Positions 17,601-23,910 of a DNA stretch of 37,982 bases are shown piece after piece. Positions within the stretch are counted from its first letter, which is position 1. Every line of letters begins with the position of its first letter. The stretch covers positions 1 through 37,982 of the forward strand of contig DATJQF010000126.1 of NCBI GenBank assembly GCA_035505995.1. The letters are read 5' to 3'. Under the pieces are notes generated by a model. The model was given only the letters and a program-made list of their open reading frames with translations. It did not search any database and was not told the origin of the DNA. This DNA comes from DATJQF01 sp035505995 (lineage in GTDB: Bacteria; Bacteroidota; Bacteroidia; Bacteroidales; FEN-979). The translations under genes and the position numbers were made by a program.

Positions 17601-18448
17601 ACCGGGTAGCCTGGTTCGTGCCCCATATGCACAAGGATTCCCTTAACATGCCCTACCAGTATGGGTATGTTTACCTTTACTCTATGGAGGTAAGTCCGAG
17701 CGCAGGCTTCCTCCAGCTTCCTTACAACGACGCGATCCGGATCTTCGCCATCACCGTATCGGACAATCCCAACGACCAGGCCCAGCCGTTGAAGCCGCTC
17801 TATGACGACTTCACAGGCCGGAAATCCTTCCCGCTGGTTTTGGAGAAAAGATATGTCTCCGAGGATATGGCCCCCATGGCAAAGCTGACCGTGACCCGCA
17901 AAAAAACCCTGAACGACCTCCCGTACCGCATCTCCATGAAAGACTATGCCGACCTCCATATGCCCAACGGCGTTACGATGAAATATTATTATTCGGGGAC
18001 CGAGACGATCAAAGGGAAAATGCCCGAGGAAGGGATGGTGATGTCGGCGATGATCGACGGCATGTTTGACCTGTTGCCGGCAGATTCCGTGAAGGATGTC
18101 TGGTTCGAGAACGGTGAAGGGAGGATTGTGATGGACCTGCAGCGACCCACCGGCATCGACAGCCTTCATATGTTCTCGCAGGTGGACCCGGTCCATGGCC
18201 CGCAGTTCTTCTCGGTCTGGTATTCCGATAAGGACAAGATGCCCTCCGTGGAAGGCGATCCCAAAGCGGCCGGATGGAAATACATGGTGAGCGCGACGCC
18301 GCTCGACGTATGGGGGAGCGGGAAAGTGGTCTATTCCATGGTGCCCGACAAAGCCAAACCCCAGCAGTACCGATGGATGATGTGGGTCACGGAAAGCACC
18401 GATCACGGACCCTATTATTTCAGGGAAGTGGATGTTTTTGAACGGTGA
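14612..18448 (+). CDS. Secreted GH38 alpha-mannosidase
   Basis: The protein has 1278 residues with a signal peptide (about residues 1-22, ending ANSQT); ATG codons at 14612 and 14615 are both possible. The GH38 catalytic domain covers about residues 35-310, with the zinc-binding HxD in YAHLDTQWRWD (His44, Asp46) and the predicted nucleophile Asp157 in LLPDCFGFQ. The family's helical middle domain is at about 318-400 (GSQMHDILPGT), and the beta-rich C-terminal domain follows at about 500-850. The last ~400 residues form an extra region. It should remove alpha-linked mannose from glycans outside the cytoplasm; linkage specificity cannot be read from sequence. No T9SS sorting domain is seen at the end (MKEVDVFER), so a periplasmic location is more likely than T9SS export. 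It is divergent from the TlpA-like operon. Confidence 0.93.
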   Translation: MMKRIRTFLLPAALFAAVIANSQTLNGKYDLNTDPVLYTVGYAHLDTQWRWDYPETINDYIRATMDDNFRYFEKYKGYVFTFSGARRYRMMKEYYPARYEKLKKYIGLGRWNVGGSSVDECDANIPSPESLIRQVLYGNQYFRNEFGKESIDFLLPDCFGFQAHVPSVLAYCGLSGFSTQKLEWGSAVGIPFNVGNWTGPDGKGVVAALNATDYGGDIEFRLDTVKYWVDRVMDNGKKYGVYADYRYYGTGDIGGAPSETAIKNGLGSLNNPDSRIHVYLCSSDQLFRVLTPDQRSRLPVYSGDLLLTQHSAGSLSSEAYMKRWNRKNELLAQQAEPLAAAADWLGGEKYPFRTLHEAWWLVLGSQMHDILPGTCIPKAYEYAWNDEVLGLNQFAGCLEDAAGVIIRAMDTRVAGKAVVVYNPVAAEREGIAEAEISYPEGVPEYVRVYSPDGKEVPVQELSRTKTSVRIIFVAKVPSFGLTCFDVQGSKQAGEFSTGLITGKNTLMNNFYQVTLNANGDVTSIYDKTLNKELLSGPARMVFQKEHPEYWPAWNMDWKDRKMPPIGFVDQQPKITLAENGPVRIAFKVERQGRNSTFVQYIRLAAGEQGKRVEFANTVQWQSKGVSLKASFPLTASNVNATYNLGLGTIERSTNNEKKYEVPSREWFDLTDKSGNFGVTLLEDCKFGSDKPDDKTLRLTLLYTPTTNFYHDQATQDWGTHEFTYALYGHKGDWRTGRSEWQGRYLNQPLIAFQARSHSGSLGKTFSFVKVNTLQADIRAVKKTEDGKGILVRVQELFGQDADPVEISMPVKIVSATEVDGQERELGPATVTNGKLVTNLTKFQLRSFVLHPEDPADKLSEPQNTPLALEYDRNVVSSDQDRSRGAFVKGGYSYPAELFPEELTVNGVKFTMGKTTPGKNNVVTCTGQKIPLPKTGFYNKVYILAAAENDTTAVFRLGELKKTIRVESYTGKIGQFDKRIWDKLGRVKDLEPGFIKRDRVAWFVPHMHKDSLNMPYQYGYVYLYSMEVSPSAGFLQLPYNDAIRIFAITVSDNPNDQAQPLKPLYDDFTGRKSFPLVLEKRYVSEDMAPMAKLTVTRKKTLNDLPYRISMKDYADLHMPNGVTMKYYYSGTETIKGKMPEEGMVMSAMIDGMFDLLPADSVKDVWFENGEGRIVMDLQRPTGIDSLHMFSQVDPVHGPQFFSVWYSDKDKMPSVEGDPKAAGWKYMVSATPLDVWGSGKVVYSMVPDKAKPQQYRWMMWVTESTDHGPYYFREVDVFER

Positions 18449-18453
18449 AATGA

Positions 18454-18488
18454 ATGGTAGGGTCAACCCGCTGGGTTGACCCTACCAT
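18454..18488 (+). repeat. Perfect 16-bp inverted repeat with 3-nt loop
   Basis: Left arm ATGGTAGGGTCAACCC (18454-18469), loop GCT, right arm GGGTTGACCCTACCAT (18473-18488). It starts 5 nt after the mannosidase stop and ends 15 nt before recX. No T-run follows, so it is not a classic intrinsic terminator on either strand. It may still stop or stabilise transcripts, or be one copy of an interspersed REP-like palindrome. Confidence 0.85.
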
Positions 18489-18503
18489 GAACCGGTAATT
18501 ATC

Positions 18504-18965
18504 ATGGTTCCGGATATCAAATCGATAGCCATACGCATCCGTAAATTCTGCACCTACCGCGAAAGAAGCCTGAAAGAAACGGAAGCGAAGCTCGCTGAGC
18601 TGGGCTGCCCGTCCGCAAAGATCCCGGCGCTGATCCGCCAACTCGAGACGGAGGATTTTTTGAACGGTCCGCGCTACGCTTCCGCTTATGCCCGCGGCAA
18701 ATTCCATATCAACCGGTGGGGCAAACGGAAGATCGCCTACGCCCTGAAACGGCAGGGAGTGCCGGAAGCTCTGATCCGGCAGGCGCTGGAAGAGATCCCC
18801 GAAGCAGAATACCGGGAAGGATTGAAAAAGCTGCTCGTGGGGAAGATCGCACAAATAAAACCCGGAAAAAACTTGAAAAAACGGGAGAAAGTTATCAACT
18901 TTGCTTTGGGCCGGGGCTTTGAAGCATCCCTGGCGAATGAAATCTTAAAAGAACTGAACGCTTAG
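18504..18965 (+). CDS. recX: Regulatory protein RecX
   Basis: RecX is a small cytoplasmic helical-repeat protein that binds RecA filaments and limits or modulates recombination. The 153-residue length is normal. It shows the family features: an N-terminal CTYRERSLKETEAKLAELG repeat, the motif FLNGPRYASAYARGKFHINR, and WGKRKIAYALKRQGV. The start at 18504 gives MVPDIKSIAIRIRKFC, as expected for short RecX proteins. recA is not nearby; instead prfB starts 2 nt after the recX stop, so the two are almost certainly co-transcribed. The 35-nt hairpin just upstream could influence expression. Confidence 0.93.
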   Translation: MVPDIKSIAIRIRKFCTYRERSLKETEAKLAELGCPSAKIPALIRQLETEDFLNGPRYASAYARGKFHINRWGKRKIAYALKRQGVPEALIRQALEEIPEAEYREGLKKLLVGKIAQIKPGKNLKKREKVINFALGRGFEASLANEILKELNA

Positions 18966-18967
18966 AA

Positions 18968-20060
18968 ATGGTAACGCTGGAAAATATGAAGGACCTCCGA
19001 ACGAGGCTGGAAGACCTGAGGAGGTTTCTTTGACGTCGATAAAAAACTCTCCCTGATCGAAGAAGAAGAAAAGCTCACCCATTCATCCGAGTTCTGGAAT
19101 AACCCTAAGTCGGCCGAACAGGTATTGAGATCCATCCGCGACAAGAAGATCTGGACCGAATCCTATAAAGAAGCCTGGAGCAGTTACGAGGACCTGAAGA
19201 TCATCTGGGATTTCTTTGTCCAGGGGGAAGGCACCGAGCAGGATCTGGAAAAGCAGTATGCCGCTTCGCTGCACCTGGTGGAGGAGCTGGAGTTCCGCAA
19301 TATGCTGAGCGGCGAGGAGGACAAGCTGAGCGCCATCGTGCAGATCAACTCGGGGGCGGGAGGCACCGAAAGCCAGGACTGGGCCCAGATGCTGATGCGC
19401 ATGTACATCCGCTGGGGCGAGCGGAACGACTATAAGGTGAAGGAGCTTGACTTCCTGCAGGGAGATGTGGCCGGGATCAAGTCGGTGACGCTGGAGTTCG
19501 ACGGGGATTTCGCTTACGGCTACCTGAAGGGCGAGAACGGTGTACACCGGCTGGTGCGTCTTTCGCCGTTCGACGCCAACCATAAGCGGCATACCTCGTT
19601 TGCCTCGGTCTATGCCTACCCGGTGATCGACGACAACATCGTGATCGAGATCAACCCTTCGGAGATCACCTGGGATACGTTCCGCTCCAGCGGTCCGGGC
19701 GGACAGAACGTGAACAAGGTGGAAACGGCGGTGCGGCTCAGGCACGAGCCTACCGGCATCGTGATCGAGTGCCAGGAAACCCGCTCGCAGGGGCAGAACC
19801 GCGAGAAGGCCCTGCGGATGCTGAAGTCGCAGTTGTACGAGATGGAGCTCCGCAAGAAGCGCGAGAAGATCGCCGTGATCGAAGGCAGCAAGAAAAAGAT
19901 CGAATGGGGCAGCCAGATCCGCAGCTACGTCCTGCATCCGTACAAGATGGTAAAAGACCTCCGCACCAGTTATGAAACCTCCGACACCCAGGGCGTGCTG
20001 GACGGGGATCTGAACGAATTTATCAAAGCCTATTTAATGGAATTCGGAAGTGAAAAATAG
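18968..20060 (+). CDS. prfB: Peptide chain release factor 2, expressed through programmed +1 frameshifting
   Basis: RF2 releases the finished peptide at UGA and UAA codons. The gene is in two frames: 18968-19030 encodes 21 residues, then in-frame TGA at 19031-19033, and reading resumes in the +1 frame at 19032 to the stop at 20060, giving 363 residues, close to E. coli RF2 (365). The site has all known parts: an internal Shine-Dalgarno-like AGGAGG (19019-19024), 3 nt, slippery CTT, then TGA followed by C. After the shift the protein continues LDVDKKLSLIEEEEKL. It carries the stop-codon recognition motif SPF (199-201) and the catalytic GGQ (244-246). Low RF2 lets the ribosome pause at UGA and shift, an autoregulatory loop well established for prfB. 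It starts 2 nt after recX. A caller that ignores the shift would start at 19125 or later. Confidence 0.96.
19019..19034 (+). promoter_or_regulatory. Programmed +1 frameshift signal of prfB
   Basis: AGGAGG-TTT-CTT-TGA-C: an internal SD-like sequence exactly 3 nt before the slippery CTT, followed by UGA in its inefficient C context. This matches the classical prfB signal and should be annotated as recoding, not as a broken gene. Confidence 0.93.
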
Positions 20061-20072
20061 CCCCCGCCCCAC

Positions 20073-20096
20073 CCCCTCCCCCAAATGGGGGAGGGG
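20073..20096 (+). repeat. GC-rich hairpin between prfB and the ArsC-family gene
   Basis: CCCCTCCCCC (20073-20082) pairs perfectly with GGGGGAGGGG (20087-20096) around an AAAT loop. There is no following T-run. It could act as a transcript-stabilising or attenuating hairpin within the prfB-fumC run, or be an intergenic repeat; its sequence is low-complexity. Confidence 0.7.
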
Positions 20097-20116
20097 CCAG
20101 GGAAGGGGTTTCTCAT

Positions 20117-20461
20117 ATGTTGAAAATTTATCATAACCCCCAATGCCGGAAGTCAAGGGCCGGGCTGCAATACCTGCAGGACAAGAAGGTGGCATTCGAG
20201 GTGGTGGAATACCTGAAGGACCGGCTGAGCGAGCCGCAGCTGGAACGGCTGCTGATGAAGCTCAATAAGAAGCCCCAGGAAGTGGTCCGCACCCAGGAAA
20301 AATACTACAAGACCTCCCTGAAAGGCAAGAATTTCAATCATCACGAATGGATCCGCATCATCGCGGAGTACCCGAAGCTGCTGTGCCGCCCGATCGTGGA
20401 GCGGGAGTACAGGGCAGTGATCGGCGACCCGGTGGAGAACATCGACCAGTTATTAAGATAA
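20117..20461 (+). CDS. ArsC/Spx/YffB-family thioredoxin-fold protein (arsenate reductase-like)
   Basis: The 114-residue protein has the arsenate reductase (glutaredoxin-type) fold. Cys10 sits in YHNPQCRKS, the position of the ArsC nucleophile. Arg58 (VVRTQE), Arg91 (LLCRPIV) and Arg99 match by eye the three oxyanion-binding arginines of E. coli ArsC (60, 94, 107). This makes arsenate reduction with glutaredoxin chemically possible. However, no arsR, arsB or acr3 gene is nearby; the neighbours are prfB (56 nt upstream) and fumC (18 nt downstream). Many chromosomal members of this family have no shown arsenate role, so I give no symbol. Confidence 0.88.
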   Translation: MLKIYHNPQCRKSRAGLQYLQDKKVAFEVVEYLKDRLSEPQLERLLMKLNKKPQEVVRTQEKYYKTSLKGKNFNHHEWIRIIAEYPKLLCRPIVEREYRAVIGDPVENIDQLLR

Positions 20462-20479
20462 CCTGCAAAACCCAATCCT

Positions 20480-21868
20480 ATGAAAACGCGCACCGAAAAG
20501 GACACCATGGGGACCATCGAGGTTCCTGCCGACAAATACTGGGGCGCCCAGACCCAACGCTCCGTGGAGAACTTTAAGATCGGGGAGCCTGCCTCCATGC
20601 CCCGGGAGATCATCCGGGCCTTCGCCATCCTCAAAAAAGCCGCTGCACTCGCCAACTTTGATCTGAAAGTGCTTCCCGAAGACAAGATGAAACTGATCGT
20701 CGCCGTGTGCGATGAGATCCTCGAAGGCAAGCTCGACGACCAGTTCCCGCTGGTGGTCTGGCAGACCGGCTCCGGCACCCAGAGCAACATGAACGTGAAC
20801 GAGGTGATCGCCAACCGCGCCCATGTGATCCACGGGGGCAAGCTTGGGGAAAAGACCGTGATCCATCCCAACGACGACGTGAACAAGTCGCAGTCGTCGA
20901 ACGACACTTTCCCGGCGGCCATGAGCATTGCCGCATACACCTCCGTGGTGAACATCACGCTTCCCGGGGTGGACAAGCTCCGCAAGACGCTCTGGGAAAA
21001 AGCAAAGCTGTTCGATGCCATCGTCAAGACCGGCCGTACACACCTGATGGATGCCACGCCGCTGACGCTCGGGCAGGAATTCTCCGGCTATGCCTCGCAG
21101 CTCGATCACGGAATGCAGGCCTTGAAAAACACCCTGCCCCATCTGGCTGAGCTGGCTTTGGGAGGCACTGCCGTGGGCACCGGCCTGAATGCACCCAAAG
21201 GATATGATGTCCTGGTCGCTAAAAAAATTGCGGAATTGACGGGACTGCCTTTCGTGACGGCTCCCAACAAGTTCGAGTCGCTCTCCGCGCATGATGCCAT
21301 GGTGGAAACCTCCGGCGCTATAAAAACACTTGCGGTAAGCTGTTTCCATATCGCCTCCAATATCCGGCTGATGGCCTCCGGTCCGCGGTGCGGCATCGGT
21401 GAGATCATGCTGCCTGAGAACGAGCCCGGCTCGTCGATCATGCCCGGCAAGGTGAACCCTACGCAGCCTGAAGCCATCACGATGGTCGCGGTGCAGGTAA
21501 TGGGCAATGACGTGGCGGTGAACATCGGCGGGATGAACGGGCATTTTCAGCTGAACGTCTTCAAGCCGGTGATCATCCGGAACGTGCTGGAGTCGGCCCG
21601 ATTGCTGGGTGACGCCTGCGTTTCGTTCAACGATAACTGCGCGGTAGGCATCGAGCCCAACCCGGCGGCGATCAAAAAGAACCTGGAGAACTCCCTGATG
21701 CTGGTGACCGCCCTGAATCCTCACATCGGTTACGACAATGCCGCGAAGATCGCCAAGAAGGCGCACAAGGAAGGAAAGACCCTTCGCGAAGCGGCCCTGG
21801 AGCTGGGGCTGCTGACGGACGAGCAGTTCACGAAGATCGTCGATCCGGCAAAGATGGTGGGGAAGTAA
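20480..21868 (+). CDS. fumC: Class II fumarate hydratase
   Basis: FumC interconverts fumarate and L-malate in the TCA cycle without an iron-sulfur cluster. The 462 residues match class II length. Visible motifs are GTQSNMNVNEVIANRA, the active-site segment GRTHLMDATPLTLGQE, and the fumarase/aspartase signature GSSIMPGKVNP, starting at Gly317 with the catalytic serine loop at 318-319. The ATG at 20480 gives MKTRTEKDTMGTIEVPADKYWGAQTQRS, a normal N-terminus. It lies 18 nt after the ArsC-family gene and is probably the last gene of the recX-prfB run. The GSS loop and context point to fumarase over aspartate ammonia-lyase. Confidence 0.96.
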   Translation: MKTRTEKDTMGTIEVPADKYWGAQTQRSVENFKIGEPASMPREIIRAFAILKKAAALANFDLKVLPEDKMKLIVAVCDEILEGKLDDQFPLVVWQTGSGTQSNMNVNEVIANRAHVIHGGKLGEKTVIHPNDDVNKSQSSNDTFPAAMSIAAYTSVVNITLPGVDKLRKTLWEKAKLFDAIVKTGRTHLMDATPLTLGQEFSGYASQLDHGMQALKNTLPHLAELALGGTAVGTGLNAPKGYDVLVAKKIAELTGLPFVTAPNKFESLSAHDAMVETSGAIKTLAVSCFHIASNIRLMASGPRCGIGEIMLPENEPGSSIMPGKVNPTQPEAITMVAVQVMGNDVAVNIGGMNGHFQLNVFKPVIIRNVLESARLLGDACVSFNDNCAVGIEPNPAAIKKNLENSLMLVTALNPHIGYDNAAKIAKKAHKEGKTLREAALELGLLTDEQFTKIVDPAKMVGK

Positions 21869-21882
21869 CTCGCGAAAGCGAG
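21869..21882 (+). terminator. Short hairpin directly after fumC
   Basis: CTCGC-GAAA-GCGAG begins at the base after the fumC stop: a 5-bp stem closed by a stable GNRA tetraloop. No T-run follows, so it may only protect the 3' end or be a weak terminator. Confidence 0.35.
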
Positions 21883-21951
21883 AACTTCGGACTTCGGACG
21901 GCAGGTAATCCCAGGTATTTTTCATCATAGCACCTTAAAAATTCAAGGAAA

Positions 21952-22458
21952 ATGAGACTTCTGCTGGCTGTTATATTCCCGACATTATTTTTCCTTTCTG
22001 CAAAACCGCAATCCTGTTCCTGCATTTCGGGAATTCCGGATAAAAACTCCGGGAAAAATGAAAGAGGAGGTATCGTATCCTCAAAGGAGTTTTACTCGTT
22101 GCTGATTGATAAAACAACCGTATGGGCATTCCCCTCCCTTCCACCTGTTTATACATTAATACTGACAGCAGCATCGGATGTTTTCTTACCGGATAACCTC
22201 ACAGCAACAACCGGAACCTTTGAAGTAAATTTGAGTGATGGATCAACAGTTGTCTGGTCCGGCGCACATTGTTCTAATGAACCTTTCGGCATGAAAGGCA
22301 CAGTGGGCTTTCGGGTCGATGTTTCAGAATCTCAAATATTGATTCTCTCGAAATCACAAATATCCACACTAAATGCCTTCGGGATTATAACTGCAACTTT
22401 TTCTGTAAACAGCCAGAAGAAGCAGAAAAAAATAGTAGATTGTTTACTGAAAAACTGA
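21952..22458 (+). CDS. Small exported protein of unknown function
   Basis: I do not recognise this 168-residue protein. A signal sequence is clear (MRLLLAVIFPTLFFLSAKPQ), followed by a short Cys-containing segment (SCSCIS). The mature part looks beta-rich, with two later cysteines (in AHCSNE and near the end in VDCLLKN). A GTFEVNLSDGSTVVW stretch hints at an immunoglobulin-like or beta-sandwich fold, without proof. It is more AT-rich than its neighbours. It stands alone between fumC (83 nt) and the protease gene (161 nt). A TATTTTTC at about 21916 resembles a -7 box with one mismatch. That it is a real gene rests on the intact frame, signal peptide and exclusive use of the interval. Confidence 0.7.
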   Translation: MRLLLAVIFPTLFFLSAKPQSCSCISGIPDKNSGKNERGGIVSSKEFYSLLIDKTTVWAFPSLPPVYTLILTAASDVFLPDNLTATTGTFEVNLSDGSTVVWSGAHCSNEPFGMKGTVGFRVDVSESQILILSKSQISTLNAFGIITATFSVNSQKKQKKIVDCLLKN

Positions 22459-22592
22459 AACCGGTCACCCCTCTATCCAAGTCTCTGATTCTTGACCCTT
22501 GACGCGGTCCTGGAGAATACGCCGGCACTACGTTATCATTCTATGACGCAAAATATTTTCCTCCCCGCCGCCTGTTCAATCTGCTTTCTCTG

Positions 22593-22600
22593 TACCTTTC
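22593..22600 (+). promoter_or_regulatory. -7-like element upstream of the protease gene
   Basis: TACCTTTC matches TAnnTTTG except at the last base. It lies 19 nt before the GTG start, so the leader would be very short. No convincing -33 TTTG is seen. Confidence 0.28.
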
Positions 22601-22619
22601 TGCATTAATTGATCCGGTT

Positions 22620-23720
22620 GTGAAAAAAGCAGGCTTTCCGGTTATCGTTCTTTTCATTTTCCTGAACCTGGCTCCTCCCTCGTCGGCACAGACCTACCCG
22701 GACATTCCGCATTCCCTGATCACCTTCGTCCGCAGCGGGAACATGTTCGGAAGCGCCTGCCGTACCGATATTACCTTCCCCAATCAGGCATCCTTCAACC
22801 TCTCGCTCAGTTCCCTGGTAAAATATACCATTTACTCTGCCGGGGAGATGTATATTACCCTGGAAACGTTTTGTCCGGGATCGACGAACAGCGTTGCCAC
22901 CAGCAGTTCCCAACAGTTGAAAATGGAGATTGAGCGGGGAAAGGAATACTATGTCTTTTACAATGCGGGCATCTTTAAGGAGGTGGAAAAGGAGCAGGTC
23001 AGGAAGTACCTCGAAAAGCTGAAGAATGTCATGGTGCAGGAGGAAAACCTTGATACGCCGATCAACCGTGCATCGTTTGCCGACCTGGTGAACAAGTCGG
23101 GTGCTTCGCAGGGAACCTGCTTCCTGATCAGCTCCGAAGGATACCTGGTCACGAACTACCACTGCGTGGAAAATGCCACGGCGATAACGGTCAAGGGGAT
23201 CAACGGCGACTTTACCACCCGGTGCCTTGCTTCCGTAGTGGCCACCGATCCTTCGAACGACCTGGCATTGCTCAAGCTCAGTAACCATTACCTGAAGCTT
23301 GCTGCACCCCCCTACGCCTTACGTACTGCGGGTGTCGCCCAGGCGGAAAAGATCTTTGTACTGGGGTACCCCGCCGCACAGGAGATGGGGGAAGAGATCA
23401 AGGTGACGGAAGGCATCATCAGCGCCAAAAGCGGCGTCCAGGGCGATATCAGCAAATTCCAGATCTCCGCCGGGGTAAATCCGGGCAACAGCGGGGGTAT
23501 GCTCATCGATGAACAGGGGAACCTGATCGGCGTGATCTATGCAAAATCCACCATTGCAGAATCGGCCGGCTATGCCATCAAAGCGATTTACCTCGATGCC
23601 TTTTTACGAAATGTGGAGGGATTTACGTTCCCGGAATTTGTCAACACCATCAAAGACAAACCCCTGACGGAAAAAATCGCCGAGCTGAAGAACTTTGTGT
23701 TCATTTTAGAAACGGAGTAG
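22620..23720 (+). CDS. Exported trypsin-like (S1C-type) serine protease with DUF2846-like N-terminal domain
   Basis: The protein has 366 residues with a GTG start; it gives a clean signal peptide (MKKAGFPVIVLFIFLNL, cleavage near SSAQT). Residues ~28-125 resemble the DUF2846 beta domain (a pattern of GEMYITLET then RGKEYYVFYN), my reading by eye. A basic/acidic helical linker follows (about 120-150). The protease domain is at ~155-335 with a full triad: His181 (TNYHCVE), Asp214 (DPSNDLALL) and Ser291 (NPGNSGGML). This is the DegP/HtrA-type core, but there is no room for a PDZ domain after it. A periplasmic or surface quality-control or processing role is possible; the substrate is unknown. 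It appears to be monocistronic. Confidence 0.88.
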   Translation: MKKAGFPVIVLFIFLNLAPPSSAQTYPDIPHSLITFVRSGNMFGSACRTDITFPNQASFNLSLSSLVKYTIYSAGEMYITLETFCPGSTNSVATSSSQQLKMEIERGKEYYVFYNAGIFKEVEKEQVRKYLEKLKNVMVQEENLDTPINRASFADLVNKSGASQGTCFLISSEGYLVTNYHCVENATAITVKGINGDFTTRCLASVVATDPSNDLALLKLSNHYLKLAAPPYALRTAGVAQAEKIFVLGYPAAQEMGEEIKVTEGIISAKSGVQGDISKFQISAGVNPGNSGGMLIDEQGNLIGVIYAKSTIAESAGYAIKAIYLDAFLRNVEGFTFPEFVNTIKDKPLTEKIAELKNFVFILETE

Positions 23721-23811
23721 GACCCATATTTCGCCATCTTACCTTTTTGCTATTCGGCATTTCGCTAGGTTAGCCTTTAGCGTTTCTTAATTCGCATTTT
23801 ATTCGCACACT

Positions 23812-23850
23812 GAAAACACAGATAGAACTGATTTTCACGGATTATTTCTG
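23812..23850 (+). repeat. Intergenic ACAGAT/CTGAT repeat, copy A (half site)
   Basis: A segment built on AAAACACAGATAGAACTGAT, then TTTTCACGGATTATTTCTG. It resembles the left arms of two other intergenic segments (25006-25084 and 33781-33861). Only one arm is evident here. It lies between the protease gene and the lipoprotein gene and abuts the latter's candidate promoter. The rest of 23721-23910 is AT-rich with no gene. Confidence 0.5.
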
Positions 23851-23868
23851 AAATATCACTATTTATTC

Positions 23869-23876
23869 TATATTTG
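23869..23876 (+). promoter_or_regulatory. -7 promoter element TATATTTG upstream of the Ycf48-like lipoprotein gene
   Basis: TATATTTG is a full match to TAnnTTTG. Transcription would begin near 23883, about 28 nt before the ATG at 23911. No clear TTTG -33 element is seen; the matching distance falls in the edge of repeat copy A. Confidence 0.42.
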
Positions 23877-23910
23877 ATAATTCCATACTATCTGCAAACA
23901 CAATTTCTGC

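Noticed and set aside
14354..18466. A 1370-codon minus-strand frame opposite the GH38 gene
   Set aside because: The plus strand encodes a clear GH38 enzyme with catalytic motifs; the minus frame has the HR/GP-rich look of a shadow.
18968..19033. prfB as a pseudogene broken by a stop codon
   Set aside because: The stop sits exactly in the known programmed frameshift signal and the rest is intact.
20117..20461. An arsenic resistance operon
   Set aside because: Only one ArsC-fold gene is present; no regulator or efflux gene lies nearby.
20453..21928. A 491-codon minus-strand frame opposite fumC
   Set aside because: FumC is unmistakable on the plus strand and the opposite frame shows no family.
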